From: Paracoccaceae bacterium
GTDB taxonomy: Bacteria; Pseudomonadota; Alphaproteobacteria; Rhodobacterales; Rhodobacteraceae
Length of the DNA stretch: 64,000 nucleotides
Direction of reading: 5' to 3'
NCBI GenBank assembly: GCA_020832445.1
Contig: JAFIEO010000039.1
Coordinates: forward strand, 62,001 to 126,000
Shown: positions 1-7,507 of the stretch, in pieces
How positions within the stretch are numbered: position 1 is the first letter of the stretch
Layout of the letters: each line of letters begins with the position of its first letter
Translations under genes and position numbers: made by a program
Notes under the pieces: model-generated
What the model saw: the letters and a program-made list of their open reading frames with translations, nothing else
Databases searched by the model: none
What the model was told of the DNA's origin: nothing

Positions 1-1
1 T

Positions 2-406
2 CCCAAAAAGGAAGCCGAAGAAATCGCGATGCATTTTCTGGAAAAGGTGAAAATTCCCGAACAAGCGCTGAAATACCCCGGCCAGTTGTCGGGCGGACAG
101 CAGCAGCGCGTGGCAATCGCGCGGTCGCTGTGCATGAAGCCGCGCATCATGCTGTTTGACGAACCCACTTCGGCGCTGGACCCAGAAATGATCAAGGAAG
201 TGCTGGATACCATGATCGCGCTGGCCGAAGAAGGCATGACCATGCTGTGCGTCACGCATGAAATGGGCTTTGCGCAGGCGGTGGCAAACCGTGTGATCTT
301 CATGGATCAGGGCCAGATTGTGGAGCAGAACGAACCAAGGGAGTTTTTCAACAACCCGAAATCAGAACGGACCAAACTGTTCCTAAGCCAGATTCTGGGG
401 CATTGA
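2..406 (+). CDS. Polar amino-acid ABC transporter ATP-binding protein, C-terminal part (AapP/BztD/GlnQ type)
   Basis: This is the last 134 residues of an ATPase that powers uptake of polar amino acids at the inner membrane; the 5' end lies before the window. Visible are the ABC signature [14 protein letters not shown], Walker B with the catalytic glutamate (IMLFDEP), the D-loop SALD and the H-loop VTHE. The [12 protein letters not shown] block and the C-terminal pattern [17 protein letters not shown] are typical of the GlnQ/AapP/BztD subfamily. Walker A is outside the window. A hairpin with a short T-run follows the stop codon, so this is probably the last gene of its operon. The exact substrate (glutamate, glutamine, aspartate or general) cannot be read from this fragment. 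Confidence 0.93.
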   Translation, partial: PKKEAEEIAMHFLEKVKIPEQALKYPGQLSGGQQQRVAIARSLCMKPRIMLFDEPTSALDPEMIKEVLDTMIALAEEGMTMLCVTHEMGFAQAVANRVIFMDQGQIVEQNEPREFFNNPKSERTKLFLSQILGH

Positions 407-425
407 GTCTGCCGCTGTTGCACGG

Positions 426-453
426 AAACGGGGGCCGCACTGGCCCCCGTTTT
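426..453 (+). terminator. Rho-independent terminator after the amino-acid ABC ATPase
   Basis: An 8-bp GC-rich stem (CGGGGGCC with GGCCCCCG), a 5-nt loop and a short T-run. The A-run on the left makes it able to act in both directions, so it may also end hemP from the other strand. Confidence 0.8.
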
Positions 454-614
454 CATTTGGTCAGGATCAGTTTTCCAGCGCGTGTAATCCGCAACTGGTA
501 GGTCTTGCCGTCCAGAAGGATCTGCGCCAGCGTGCCGCCGCGTGTCAGGGAATAGACGTCATGAACAGGGGGCGTCTGGGTTTGTTGCGGTTCGAATCGG
601 GTTATCGCATTCAT
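453..614 (-). CDS. hemP: Hemin uptake protein HemP
   Basis: A 53-residue protein of the HemP family, small proteins linked to haem and iron uptake whose mechanism is poorly known. The second half carries the family pattern: YSLTRGGTLAQILLDG followed by TYQLRITRAGKLILTK, which ends the protein. I chose the ATG at 614 because AAAGG lies 8 nt upstream; a GTG at 647 would add 11 residues but has no comparable ribosome-binding site. No haem receptor or transporter gene is next to it. A promoter with a nearly coincident palindrome lies about 60 nt upstream, which fits iron-dependent control (inference). Confidence 0.85.
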   Translation of the reverse strand: MNAITRFEPQQTQTPPVHDVYSLTRGGTLAQILLDGKTYQLRITRAGKLILTK

Positions 615-680
615 TTGCGGGGCCTTTCTGGTCGTTGAATCCGGCACGTTTGCTGACCTGTGGGCTGGCTGTTGATGTAA

Positions 681-709
681 TAGATGACAAAAACACTTTG
701 CTTTGTCAA
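681..709 (-). promoter_or_regulatory. Candidate hemP promoter with overlapping palindromic operator
   Basis: On the minus strand TTGACA (704-709) and CATCTA (681-686) are 17 bp apart, a normal sigma-70 spacing. An inverted repeat, TGACAAA (685-691) and TTTGTCA (702-708), separated by 10 bp, covers the same bases. A repressor bound there would block this promoter. The site faces hemP, so an iron-responsive regulator is the obvious candidate, but the regulator is not identified. Confidence 0.5.
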
Positions 710-837
710 ATCCTGATTAATATGGTCGGGTAATATTGTGCAGATCAGCTTAATCTTGGTGCTTGCCCTTGCAACCGGCCCGGAATTCGGACCAATTGTC
801 CCAAAGTTTCTTTTACGGCGGGCAGGGGGCCTTGGTC

Positions 838-1812
838 ATGGTCACGGTGGCGATAAACGGGTTCGGGCGTATCGGGCGCACAGTACTGCGCGCCTGGTTG
901 CAGGGCGGGTGGCCTGATGTCCGTATCGTGGCGATAAACGACATCGCGAGCGCCGAAGATTGCGCCTATCTGTTTGAATACGATTCGGTTTTTGGCCCGT
1001 TTCGGGGCAGTGTCGAGTTGCGCGATGGCCAGATGATCGCCGCCGGACATTCGCTGCGCCTGACACATGCGGCAGATTTGTCGCAGGTGGACTTGTCAGA
1101 TGTTGATCTTGTCATGGAATGCACCGGTCACGCAAATACCACAGATATTGCCTGCCGGGGCATTCGTGCCGGCGCGCGCCGTGTCCTGATATCCGGTCCG
1201 TCGGATGCAGCGCAGGTGACGGTGGTTCTTGGGGCGAATGAAGATACCCTCAGGCCGGAGCATGACCTTATTTCTAACGCGTCCTGCACCACCAATGCGC
1301 TGGCACCGCTTGCAAAGCTGCTGGAGGGTTGCTGGGGCATTGAGACAGGATTTATGACCACAATCCACTGCTACACAGGCAGCCAGCCCACCACCGATGC
1401 CCCGCGCGGTGATCCGGCGCGTTCACGGGCGGCGGCGCTATCCATGGTGCCAACGACCACCAGTGCCCAGCATCTGGTCGAACATGTCCTGCCGCAGTTG
1501 ACGGGCCGTTTGCTGGGGGCAGCGGTGCGTGTGCCGACTGCGTCTGTGTCGGCGGTGGACTTGTCGGTCATGTTGTCGCGCCCCGCGACATTGGAGCAGG
1601 TGAATGATGCCTTGCGCAATGCGGGCGGCGTGATTGGCTGGACCGATCGCCCGCTTGTGTCCAGCGATCTGCGCGCCCGGCCCGAGAGTATTATCATGGC
1701 GTTGCCCGAAACCCGCATGACACAAAACGGCATGCTGCGCGTATTTGGCTGGTATGATAATGAGTGGGGTTTTTCATGTCGGATGCTGGATATGGCGACG
1801 CGGATTTTATGA
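838..1812 (+). CDS. Divergent glyceraldehyde-3-phosphate dehydrogenase family protein
   Basis: A 324-residue protein of the phosphorylating GAPDH family, which oxidises glyceraldehyde 3-phosphate to 1,3-bisphosphoglycerate with NAD(P). Visible are the nucleotide-binding motif NGFGRIGR (residues 7-14), an Asp in INDIAS that usually favours NAD, the catalytic Cys150 in ASCTTN, His177 in HCYTG and the C-terminal WYDNEWGFS. The usual HAYTNDQ is replaced by HCYTGSQ and the rest is divergent, so this may be a second paralogue; erythrose-4-phosphate dehydrogenase is an alternative. I chose the ATG at 838 because a purine-rich ribosome-binding site precedes it and GAPDHs begin close to this motif; a TTG 25 codons upstream is unlikely. 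It stands alone, with no other glycolytic gene nearby. Confidence 0.82.
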   Translation: MVTVAINGFGRIGRTVLRAWLQGGWPDVRIVAINDIASAEDCAYLFEYDSVFGPFRGSVELRDGQMIAAGHSLRLTHAADLSQVDLSDVDLVMECTGHANTTDIACRGIRAGARRVLISGPSDAAQVTVVLGANEDTLRPEHDLISNASCTTNALAPLAKLLEGCWGIETGFMTTIHCYTGSQPTTDAPRGDPARSRAAALSMVPTTTSAQHLVEHVLPQLTGRLLGAAVRVPTASVSAVDLSVMLSRPATLEQVNDALRNAGGVIGWTDRPLVSSDLRARPESIIMALPETRMTQNGMLRVFGWYDNEWGFSCRMLDMATRIL

Positions 1813-1983
1813 TGATAACTTCGATTTTAGTTGCATTTTCAGCGTGAATGCAGCAGATTATGGGCGCGACGTTACCACTATCGACCACTGTTCTCCGACT
1901 TCGGCCACAGTCACTTCGATCTTGCACTGACTGAGCCGGGCTGCCGCATAACGTGGGTAGCATAACTACTAGGAGACATCACT

Positions 1984-2190
1984 ATGGCCAACGGCACAGT
2001 GAAATGGTTCAACGCCACCAAAGGTTACGGTTTCATCCAACCCGAAGGCGGAGCAAAAGACATTTTTGTTCATATTTCGGCTGTTGAGCGCGCAGGTCTG
2101 CGCGGTCTGGAAGATGGTCAGAAAGTGACCTTCGATCTGGAAAAAAGCCGTGACGGTCGTGAATCGGCCTCCAATCTGGCGCTGGCATAA
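1984..2190 (+). CDS. cspA: Cold-shock protein, CspA family
   Basis: A 68-residue single cold-shock domain protein that binds single-stranded RNA or DNA and acts as an RNA chaperone. RNP1 (KGYGFI) and RNP2 (DIFVHI) are intact and the length is typical. The start is fixed by AGGAGA 9 nt upstream. It has its own transcription unit: a leader of about 170 nt separates it from the gene before, and a strong terminator follows. The family often uses long structured leaders for temperature control; I did not resolve a structure here. Confidence 0.93.
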   Translation: MANGTVKWFNATKGYGFIQPEGGAKDIFVHISAVERAGLRGLEDGQKVTFDLEKSRDGRESASNLALA

Positions 2191-2225
2191 GCCATATCTG
2201 CCTTATTTTTGGCACGATAGTCTGG

Positions 2226-2254
2226 AAAACCGCCCATTTTTTGGGCGGTTTTTG
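2226..2254 (+). terminator. Rho-independent terminator after the cold-shock gene
   Basis: A stem formed by AACCGCCCA and TGGGCGGTT with a T-rich loop, then TTTTGTTTTTT. A textbook terminator 36 nt after the stop codon. Confidence 0.9.
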
Positions 2255-2317
2255 TTTTTTAGGGTGAAATGATCGTGGACTCCCGCCCGTTGGTGGCAAT
2301 TCCGACTGCAAGCCCAC

Positions 2318-3112
2318 ATGTTCTTTCACATGCAAACCAAACTGAAACGCAGTGAAACTGCAACGAATTGTGACATGGTGCTTGCCACCGATCTTGATGG
2401 AACATTTCTGGGTGGCACGGCCACAACACGCAAAACCCTGTATGACTGGCTGCGCGCCCAAGCCCCCCGGACACGCCTTATTTTCGTGACAGGCCGTGAT
2501 CCTGATTTTATCAGCGATCTGTGTGCCAGCGGCGAAATTCCGGCACCCGAATATGTGATTGGCGATGTCGGCACGACCATTGCGCGGTTCACGGACGGGC
2601 GTGTGCAGCCCCTTGTCGAACTTGAAGCGCCGATTGCGGATCTGTGGCGCGGGCATGGTGAAACCGTGCGCGAACGGCTGCATGGTATCTCTGGGTTGAA
2701 GCTACAGACCGCACCTTTCCGCTACCGGCTGTCCTATGAATATGGTGCAGGGTTTGACCCTGATAGCCTTGGTGTCTTGCAAGGGCTGAATGTGGATATC
2801 CTTATATCGCACGGGTGTTTCGTCGATATTCTGCCCAAAGGTATCAGCAAAGGGCCATCCCTGCTGCGGCTGATCGCGCATCTGGGCCTGGCTGCGGACC
2901 GGGTTCTGGTCGCGGGTGACACGCTGAACGATCTGTCGATGTTTCAGACGGGCCTGCATGGTGCAGTTGTCGGCGGTGCCGAGGCCGACCTGTTGGCGGC
3001 CACGCGCACGCTGTCCCGCGCGCGTCACTGTGCCCAGCCGGGCGCCGGCGGCATAATAGAGGCGATCAGCGCATTCGGCTTGCACCCCAACCCCCCGAGG
3101 GTGATCCTATGA
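2318..3112 (+). CDS. HAD-IIB phosphatase, probable glucosylglycerol-phosphate phosphatase
   Basis: A 264-residue HAD-superfamily hydrolase of the sucrose-phosphate-phosphatase-like type. Motif I is DLDGT (Asp25 the predicted nucleophile, Asp27 the acid/base), motif II lies around FVTGR, and motif IV is GDTLNDLSM near residue 205, before a C2-type cap. The stop codon overlaps the start of ggpS by 4 nt (ATGA), so the two are translated together. It therefore probably removes the phosphate from glucosylglycerol phosphate made by GgpS (inference from context). In the fused GgpPS proteins of some heterotrophic bacteria the HAD domain also precedes the synthase. ATGs at 2330 and 2375 are alternative starts; no ribosome-binding site is decisive. 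Confidence 0.8.
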   Translation: MFFHMQTKLKRSETATNCDMVLATDLDGTFLGGTATTRKTLYDWLRAQAPRTRLIFVTGRDPDFISDLCASGEIPAPEYVIGDVGTTIARFTDGRVQPLVELEAPIADLWRGHGETVRERLHGISGLKLQTAPFRYRLSYEYGAGFDPDSLGVLQGLNVDILISHGCFVDILPKGISKGPSLLRLIAHLGLAADRVLVAGDTLNDLSMFQTGLHGAVVGGAEADLLAATRTLSRARHCAQPGAGGIIEAISAFGLHPNPPRVIL

Positions 3113-4635
3113 AATCCGATCTTGTCATTGTCTATCATCGCCAACCCTATGAAGAAGTGATTGAGGGCGGCAAGACCCGTTACCGCGAAAATTCCAGCCC
3201 GAATGGCATTGTCCCCACGCTGAAAGGGTTTTTTGGCACGGCCAAACGGGGGGCATGGGTTGCATGGAAGGAATGCGAAGATACATCCGACCCCGGTTTT
3301 GATCCGGTGATTGAAATATCGGACAGTTTTGGCACCTATACCGTCAGCCGCCTGCCCCTGACCAAGGAACAGGTCAGCAGCTTTTATCATGTCACATCGA
3401 AAGAGGCATTCTGGCCCATTCTTCACGGGTTCAAGGAACGGTATAACTATGACCCCGTAGACTGGCCGACATTCCGGTCGGTCAACTGGGCCTTTGCCGA
3501 GGCGGCGGCGGAACAAGCCACCGATGACGCGGTGATCTGGATTCACGACTATAATCTGTGGCTGGTGCCGGGGTATTTGCGCCAGTTAAAGCCCGATGCC
3601 ACGATCTGCTTTTTCCACCACACGCCGTTTCCCGGGCCGGATATGTTCAATGTTCTGCCATGGCGGGGTGAAATCATCGACAGTTTGCTTGCCTGCGATT
3701 CGGTGGGTTTTCACATTCCGCGCTATGCCCAGAACTTTGCCGCAGTGGTGCGCAGCCTGAAAGCGGCGCGCCTGACGGACGAGGCTGAAACACCGCCGCG
3801 CATGCTGGCCACAGGTGGTGCGTTGAATGATCGGCTGACACCGCTGGAACTGGATGTTGCGGGCGAGCGCACGCGCATCCACACGAACCCGGTGGGGGTG
3901 AATTTCGACCATATTCAAACCCTTGCCGCAAAGCCTGAAGTGCAGGACCGTGTTGCCGAAATTCGGGCGGAACTGGGCGATTGTAAACTGGTTCTGTCGG
4001 TGTCGCGCACGGATTACACCAAAGGCAATATCGAGCAGCTAGAAGCTTTTGACCGCCTGTTGCAGCGTCGCCGCGACCTGCATGGCAAGGTGCGCCTGAT
4101 GCTGGTGTCGGTGGGCGCGAACCGGAACATGACCGCCTATGCCGAGATACAGGAGCAGACAGAATCCCTGTCCGGGCGAATCAATGGTACCTATGGCAGC
4201 TTTGACTGGCAGCCCGTGTCGCTAATTTCACGCGCCATTCCGTTGGAGCAGTTGGTCGCCTATTACGCGGCCGCAGATGTTGCATCCATTACGCCCTTGG
4301 CAGACGGGTTGAATCTGGTCGCATCCGAATTTTGCGCCGCACGCGATGACCGCCCGTTTGCGTCCCTTGTCCTGTCTGAATTCGCAGGCTGCGCGGTGCT
4401 TCTTGAAGGGGCCGTGCCAGTGAATCCGTTCTCGGCGGGGTCAATGGATAGCGGTCTGGAACAGGCACTTGAAATGACCCGCGAAGAAGCGACAGCGCGC
4501 ATGCAGGCGCTTAGAACCTCTGCAAAGGCATGGGATATAGGCGCCTGGACACAGCGCGAGATTGCACATTTTCAAAGCCTGCGGCTGGCGCGTCTTAAGG
4601 CGGCACCCGCATTTGATTCACCAAGTGCCGCATGA
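3109..4635 (+). CDS. ggpS: Glucosylglycerol-phosphate synthase (GT20)
   Basis: A 508-residue GT20 glycosyltransferase that joins glucose from ADP-glucose to glycerol 3-phosphate, the first step in making the osmolyte glucosylglycerol. The N-terminus (VIVYHRQPYEEV, then SSPNGIVPTLKGFFG) and the blocks TSKEAFWPILHGF, WIHDYNLWL and FFHHTPFPGPDMFNVLPWR match the GgpS subgroup known from cyanobacteria rather than trehalose-phosphate synthase OtsA. The nucleotide-sugar half carries SRTDYTKGN and ADGLNLVASEF. Substrate choice is inferred from these motifs and from the coupled phosphatase gene. Together they give a two-gene osmoprotection module, probably salt-induced. Trehalose-phosphate synthesis is the main alternative but less likely. 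Confidence 0.86.
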   Translation: MKSDLVIVYHRQPYEEVIEGGKTRYRENSSPNGIVPTLKGFFGTAKRGAWVAWKECEDTSDPGFDPVIEISDSFGTYTVSRLPLTKEQVSSFYHVTSKEAFWPILHGFKERYNYDPVDWPTFRSVNWAFAEAAAEQATDDAVIWIHDYNLWLVPGYLRQLKPDATICFFHHTPFPGPDMFNVLPWRGEIIDSLLACDSVGFHIPRYAQNFAAVVRSLKAARLTDEAETPPRMLATGGALNDRLTPLELDVAGERTRIHTNPVGVNFDHIQTLAAKPEVQDRVAEIRAELGDCKLVLSVSRTDYTKGNIEQLEAFDRLLQRRRDLHGKVRLMLVSVGANRNMTAYAEIQEQTESLSGRINGTYGSFDWQPVSLISRAIPLEQLVAYYAAADVASITPLADGLNLVASEFCAARDDRPFASLVLSEFAGCAVLLEGAVPVNPFSAGSMDSGLEQALEMTREEATARMQALRTSAKAWDIGAWTQREIAHFQSLRLARLKAAPAFDSPSAA

Positions 4636-4754
4636 TTGGCGGATAACGCAAAAAATTTGAAATTCGTGCAGGCGGACGCGCTGATACATGATATAGGACG
4701 AACCGGCACCCTGCTGGGGCTATCGGATTTTACTATTGGTCACGCCCTATTATC

Positions 4755-5069
4755 ATGTCCCGCTCTCACCTGACGCATATGACAGATGCCGCCGCGCAGG
4801 CGATCATGGATGCAGATCAGTCCTTGCACGATCTGCCTGCGATGCTTGCGCAGCGCTGGCCATCTGCGCCGGCGCTGGAAATGGTGCTGGCAATTTCATC
4901 CGCCTGCGACGCTATTGAGCGGATGTATAGGTTGCAGGGTATATCTGCCGGGCGCGTGGAACAGGCATGGCGTATCGCGGCACTGATTGGCGCGCAGGTC
5001 TATGCCGCCCAGAAGCTGGAGCAACCCCACGGCACAGCGGCGGAACTGCTGGTATTCTGGAACCAGTGA
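4755..5069 (+). CDS. Hypothetical protein, 104 residues
   Basis: I do not recognise this protein. It is 104 residues, rich in Ala, Leu and Gln, apparently all helical, with no signal peptide, membrane segment or metal-binding motif. Its codon use and high third-position GC match its neighbours, and it is the longest ORF in the gap between ggpS and the glycosyltransferase. An in-frame ATG at 4779 is an alternative start; neither has a clear ribosome-binding site. It lies 119 nt after ggpS on the same strand and could share its transcript, but there is no further evidence of a role in osmoprotection. Confidence 0.55.
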   Translation: MSRSHLTHMTDAAAQAIMDADQSLHDLPAMLAQRWPSAPALEMVLAISSACDAIERMYRLQGISAGRVEQAWRIAALIGAQVYAAQKLEQPHGTAAELLVFWNQ

Positions 5070-5121
5070 TACAAGCGCTCAGTTAGCATAGCATAATGCG
5101 GCCGCCGGTTTTCGGGCCGGT

Positions 5122-5155
5122 GCATGTCGCGTGACGCCAAGCGGTCGCGACATGC
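5122..5155 (-). terminator. Strong hairpin between convergent genes (possible terminator)
   Basis: A perfect 10-bp inverted repeat (GCATGTCGCG with CGCGACATGC) with a 14-nt loop, between the convergent 104-residue ORF and the glycosyltransferase. There is no T-run on either strand, so it may protect a transcript end rather than stop transcription by itself. Confidence 0.45.
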
Positions 5156-5173
5156 TTTGCGTGATATCTGGGT

Positions 5174-5875
5174 TCAGGCTTTGGTGCCGGATTTTGCTTC
5201 ATACTCGGCAGCTTCGGCCAGCCATTCGGCGGCATAATCCACGTTCTGCCATTCCTTGAACCATGGCCCGCCGCGGGTATGGTGAACAGCCTGCGGGAAC
5301 CCTTCGGCGGGTTTGTCATACCAGCCTTCCAGCCAGTTCCAGCCCGTGGGCAACGCGCCGATTTCGTCATCTTTTGCCCATTGCATCCGGTGCAGATAAG
5401 CCCCGCTTTCGCGGTTCACCAATTCCGGTGTCAGCTGCTTGGTCGACGGGTGGGCGCAATTCATCAGCATGAAGGACGACCAGTTCTTGCGCGGATAGGC
5501 TGATTGCGGCACGCCGTCCATCTTGGTGGTTTCTTTGGGCGTGTAATCGTGCTGGACGCACAGGACCGCGTATTTCGGGTCCATATATTGCTGCAGTTCC
5601 GCCACGTCGCCGAAGAACAAAAAGTCGCAATCGACAAAAATCGCCCAGCCGTCATATCCGGCCAGATGCGGGACAAGGAAACGCGAATATGTAAATTCGG
5701 TTGACGCCAGCGGGTCGATGTCACGGGTATACAGCCCCTGATCCACCAGATCCTGCAATTTTATGGGGATCACTTCGACCGGGATCGTGGCATGCTTTTC
5801 AAGCGACTGTTTGGCAACCTGATAGGCAATATCCTCTCTCGAGTCCCAACCGATATAGACGCGAAGTTTATCCAT
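5174..5875 (-). CDS. GT8-like glycosyltransferase
   Basis: A 233-residue cytoplasmic protein that resembles glycogenin/GT8-type sugar transferases. It starts with RVYIGWDSRED, has the nucleotide-sugar stretch STEFTYSRFLVPHLAGY and a DxD metal-binding motif in IFVDCDFLFFGDV, and near the C-terminus TGWNWLEGWY followed by HHTRGGPWF, matching the final block of the family. The start is supported by AAAGGATG 7 nt before the ATG. Donor and acceptor are unknown; the Kdo-transferase paralogue follows 108 nt later in the same direction on the chromosome but is probably transcribed separately. A role in lipopolysaccharide or exopolysaccharide decoration is possible. Confidence 0.8.
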   Translation of the reverse strand: MDKLRVYIGWDSREDIAYQVAKQSLEKHATIPVEVIPIKLQDLVDQGLYTRDIDPLASTEFTYSRFLVPHLAGYDGWAIFVDCDFLFFGDVAELQQYMDPKYAVLCVQHDYTPKETTKMDGVPQSAYPRKNWSSFMLMNCAHPSTKQLTPELVNRESGAYLHRMQWAKDDEIGALPTGWNWLEGWYDKPAEGFPQAVHHTRGGPWFKEWQNVDYAAEWLAEAAEYEAKSGTKA

Positions 5876-5982
5876 GGATAATCATCCTTTTACATGTGCG
5901 CGCATCGCTATGTATGTAACAACTTCACCCATAGGGTGAAACCCAAAAACATCCCTGCATGATTGATGTCGGCGGCCTTATG

Positions 5983-7287
5983 TCAGGACGGGGCAGGCAG
6001 CATCGACAAGATGGACGACAGCGCCTTGTCCAGCGGCATCATATTCTGATGTTGCACCCGATGCGCACCGGCAATGAAGGGCGCGCGAAAATCTGGGGAC
6101 TGCGCATCGCACACGGCCTGTGCCATCTGGGTGGCATCTTCTACCTGCCGCGCGCCACCTTCGGCATGCAGCCTGTCATAGGCTTCGCGAAAATTGGCAA
6201 CGGTGGGGCCATGCACGATCATGCAGTCCAGCGCCACGGCTTCGAACGGGTTTTTGCCGCCCAGTATTCTGTCGGGCAGCGGCAGGGACTGGCCGGTATA
6301 GGCAACAGGTGCCAACCGATACCAAAGCCCCATTTCGCCGATGCTGTCGGCAATATAGACAGATGTTTGCGGGGTTATCGCATCGCCGACGGACCGGCGG
6401 GCCACCGCTGCGGGGCCAAAGCGTTCGATGGCCAGCGCTTGGGTCTTGTCGGCATCGCGCATCTGGCGCGGGGCGATAATCATCAGCATGTCGGGCACGC
6501 GTTCGCAGGCCAATGCATGCGCGTCAAACAACTGCGGTTCCTCCACTGCGCGGGTCGATGCGGCCAGCCAGCGCGGGCGCGCGCCCATGGCGGCGTCAAG
6601 CTTCTCGCGTTCATCAGGGTTGTCCGGCAATGCATCGGATGCCGCTTTCAGCACACCTGTCACCTGTAGCTTGTCCATGGGCGCGCCAAGTTCGCGAAAC
6701 AGATCATATGATCGGGAATCCTGCACATGGATTTCGTCAAACAGGTTCATCAGCCAGCCATTTGCCGCAGGGGCGCGCCGCCTGCGCCGGTAGCGGCGCG
6801 GTGTGACATGGGTGTTCAGCAAGACCATCGGACAGCCCCGCGCCTTGGCGGCCAGCAAAATGCGCGGCCACAGATCGGCCTCGGCTATGGCTGTGACATC
6901 GGGGCGCCAATGGGTCATGAAGCGGCGCACTGCTGCGGGGGTATCCACCGGCATATATTGATGGATGACGCCATCAGGCAGCGCGCGTTTGGACAAGGCC
7001 TGCGCAGAGGCTTGCGTGATGGTTGTCAGCAGGATTGTCGTGTCTGGCCGTTCTGCGCGCAATCGCGAAATCAGTGTCAGCAACGCGACGGATTCGCCCA
7101 CACTGACACCATGCATCCAGATCAATGGCCCGGCTGGGCGGGGTTGGCTGGCATGGCCCCATTTTTCTGCCAAACGCGCGCGGTCTTCCTTGCCGCGCCG
7201 CGCCCGCGCATTCAGCACCAGCGACCATAGCGGCGGCGAGATGCGCGACAGCGCCATATAAAGCGAAATAAGGGCGGGTTTGCGCAT
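5983..7287 (-). CDS. 3-deoxy-D-manno-octulosonic acid (Kdo) transferase family protein
   Basis: A 434-residue GT-B protein of the KdtA/WaaA family, which adds Kdo to lipid A precursors at the cytoplasmic face of the inner membrane. An N-terminal hydrophobic anchor segment is followed by WMHGVSVGE (the glutamate region used in catalysis), the donor-domain block AASTRAVEEPQLFDA and the C-terminal GGKNPFEAVALDC with HGPTVANF. The block that normally reads like NARLSERS is NTHVTPRRYRRRRR, so this is a divergent paralogue and may not be the main WaaA. I chose the ATG at 7287 over a TTG at 7299. Codon use resembles neighbouring genes. Confidence 0.82.
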   Translation of the reverse strand: MRKPALISLYMALSRISPPLWSLVLNARARRGKEDRARLAEKWGHASQPRPAGPLIWMHGVSVGESVALLTLISRLRAERPDTTILLTTITQASAQALSKRALPDGVIHQYMPVDTPAAVRRFMTHWRPDVTAIAEADLWPRILLAAKARGCPMVLLNTHVTPRRYRRRRRAPAANGWLMNLFDEIHVQDSRSYDLFRELGAPMDKLQVTGVLKAASDALPDNPDEREKLDAAMGARPRWLAASTRAVEEPQLFDAHALACERVPDMLMIIAPRQMRDADKTQALAIERFGPAAVARRSVGDAITPQTSVYIADSIGEMGLWYRLAPVAYTGQSLPLPDRILGGKNPFEAVALDCMIVHGPTVANFREAYDRLHAEGGARQVEDATQMAQAVCDAQSPDFRAPFIAGAHRVQHQNMMPLDKALSSILSMLPAPS

Positions 7288-7317
7288 TTCAGTGTCCAAC
7301 GATCCTATTGCGTGGCC

Positions 7318-7423
7318 TAGAGCATATCACGTTCATTCGCATTCATGAGATATGCTCTAACTTATTGATTTCGCATGTTCGAGAAGCTCAAAACCGGTTC
7401 CCACTTTTGAGCAACATGCTCTA
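7318..7423 (+). repeat. 106-bp intergenic repeat with inverted ends, copy 1
   Basis: A 106-bp element bounded by TAGAGCAT and ATGCTCTA. Inside are two perfect hairpins: a 10-bp stem (7319-7328 with 7349-7358) and an 8-bp stem (7386-7393 with 7405-7412). A second copy of the same length and orientation lies at 54716-54821, with about nine differences by eye. It sits upstream of the Kdo-transferase paralogue. The size and inverted ends resemble a small non-autonomous mobile or RNA-level repeat; no coding potential. Confidence 0.85.
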
Positions 7424-7507
7424 AGTGACCCATCAGCCAAAAACCCGCAAGCAAGGATTAACGGGCTGCGGCATTCTTGCCAGATCACGCGGACGGGGCT
7501 GTGGGTG

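Noticed and set aside
2033-2683. Minus-strand ORF of 216 residues across the cold-shock and HAD genes
   Set aside because: It is antisense to two recognised genes and passes through a strong terminator; no ribosome-binding site or family.
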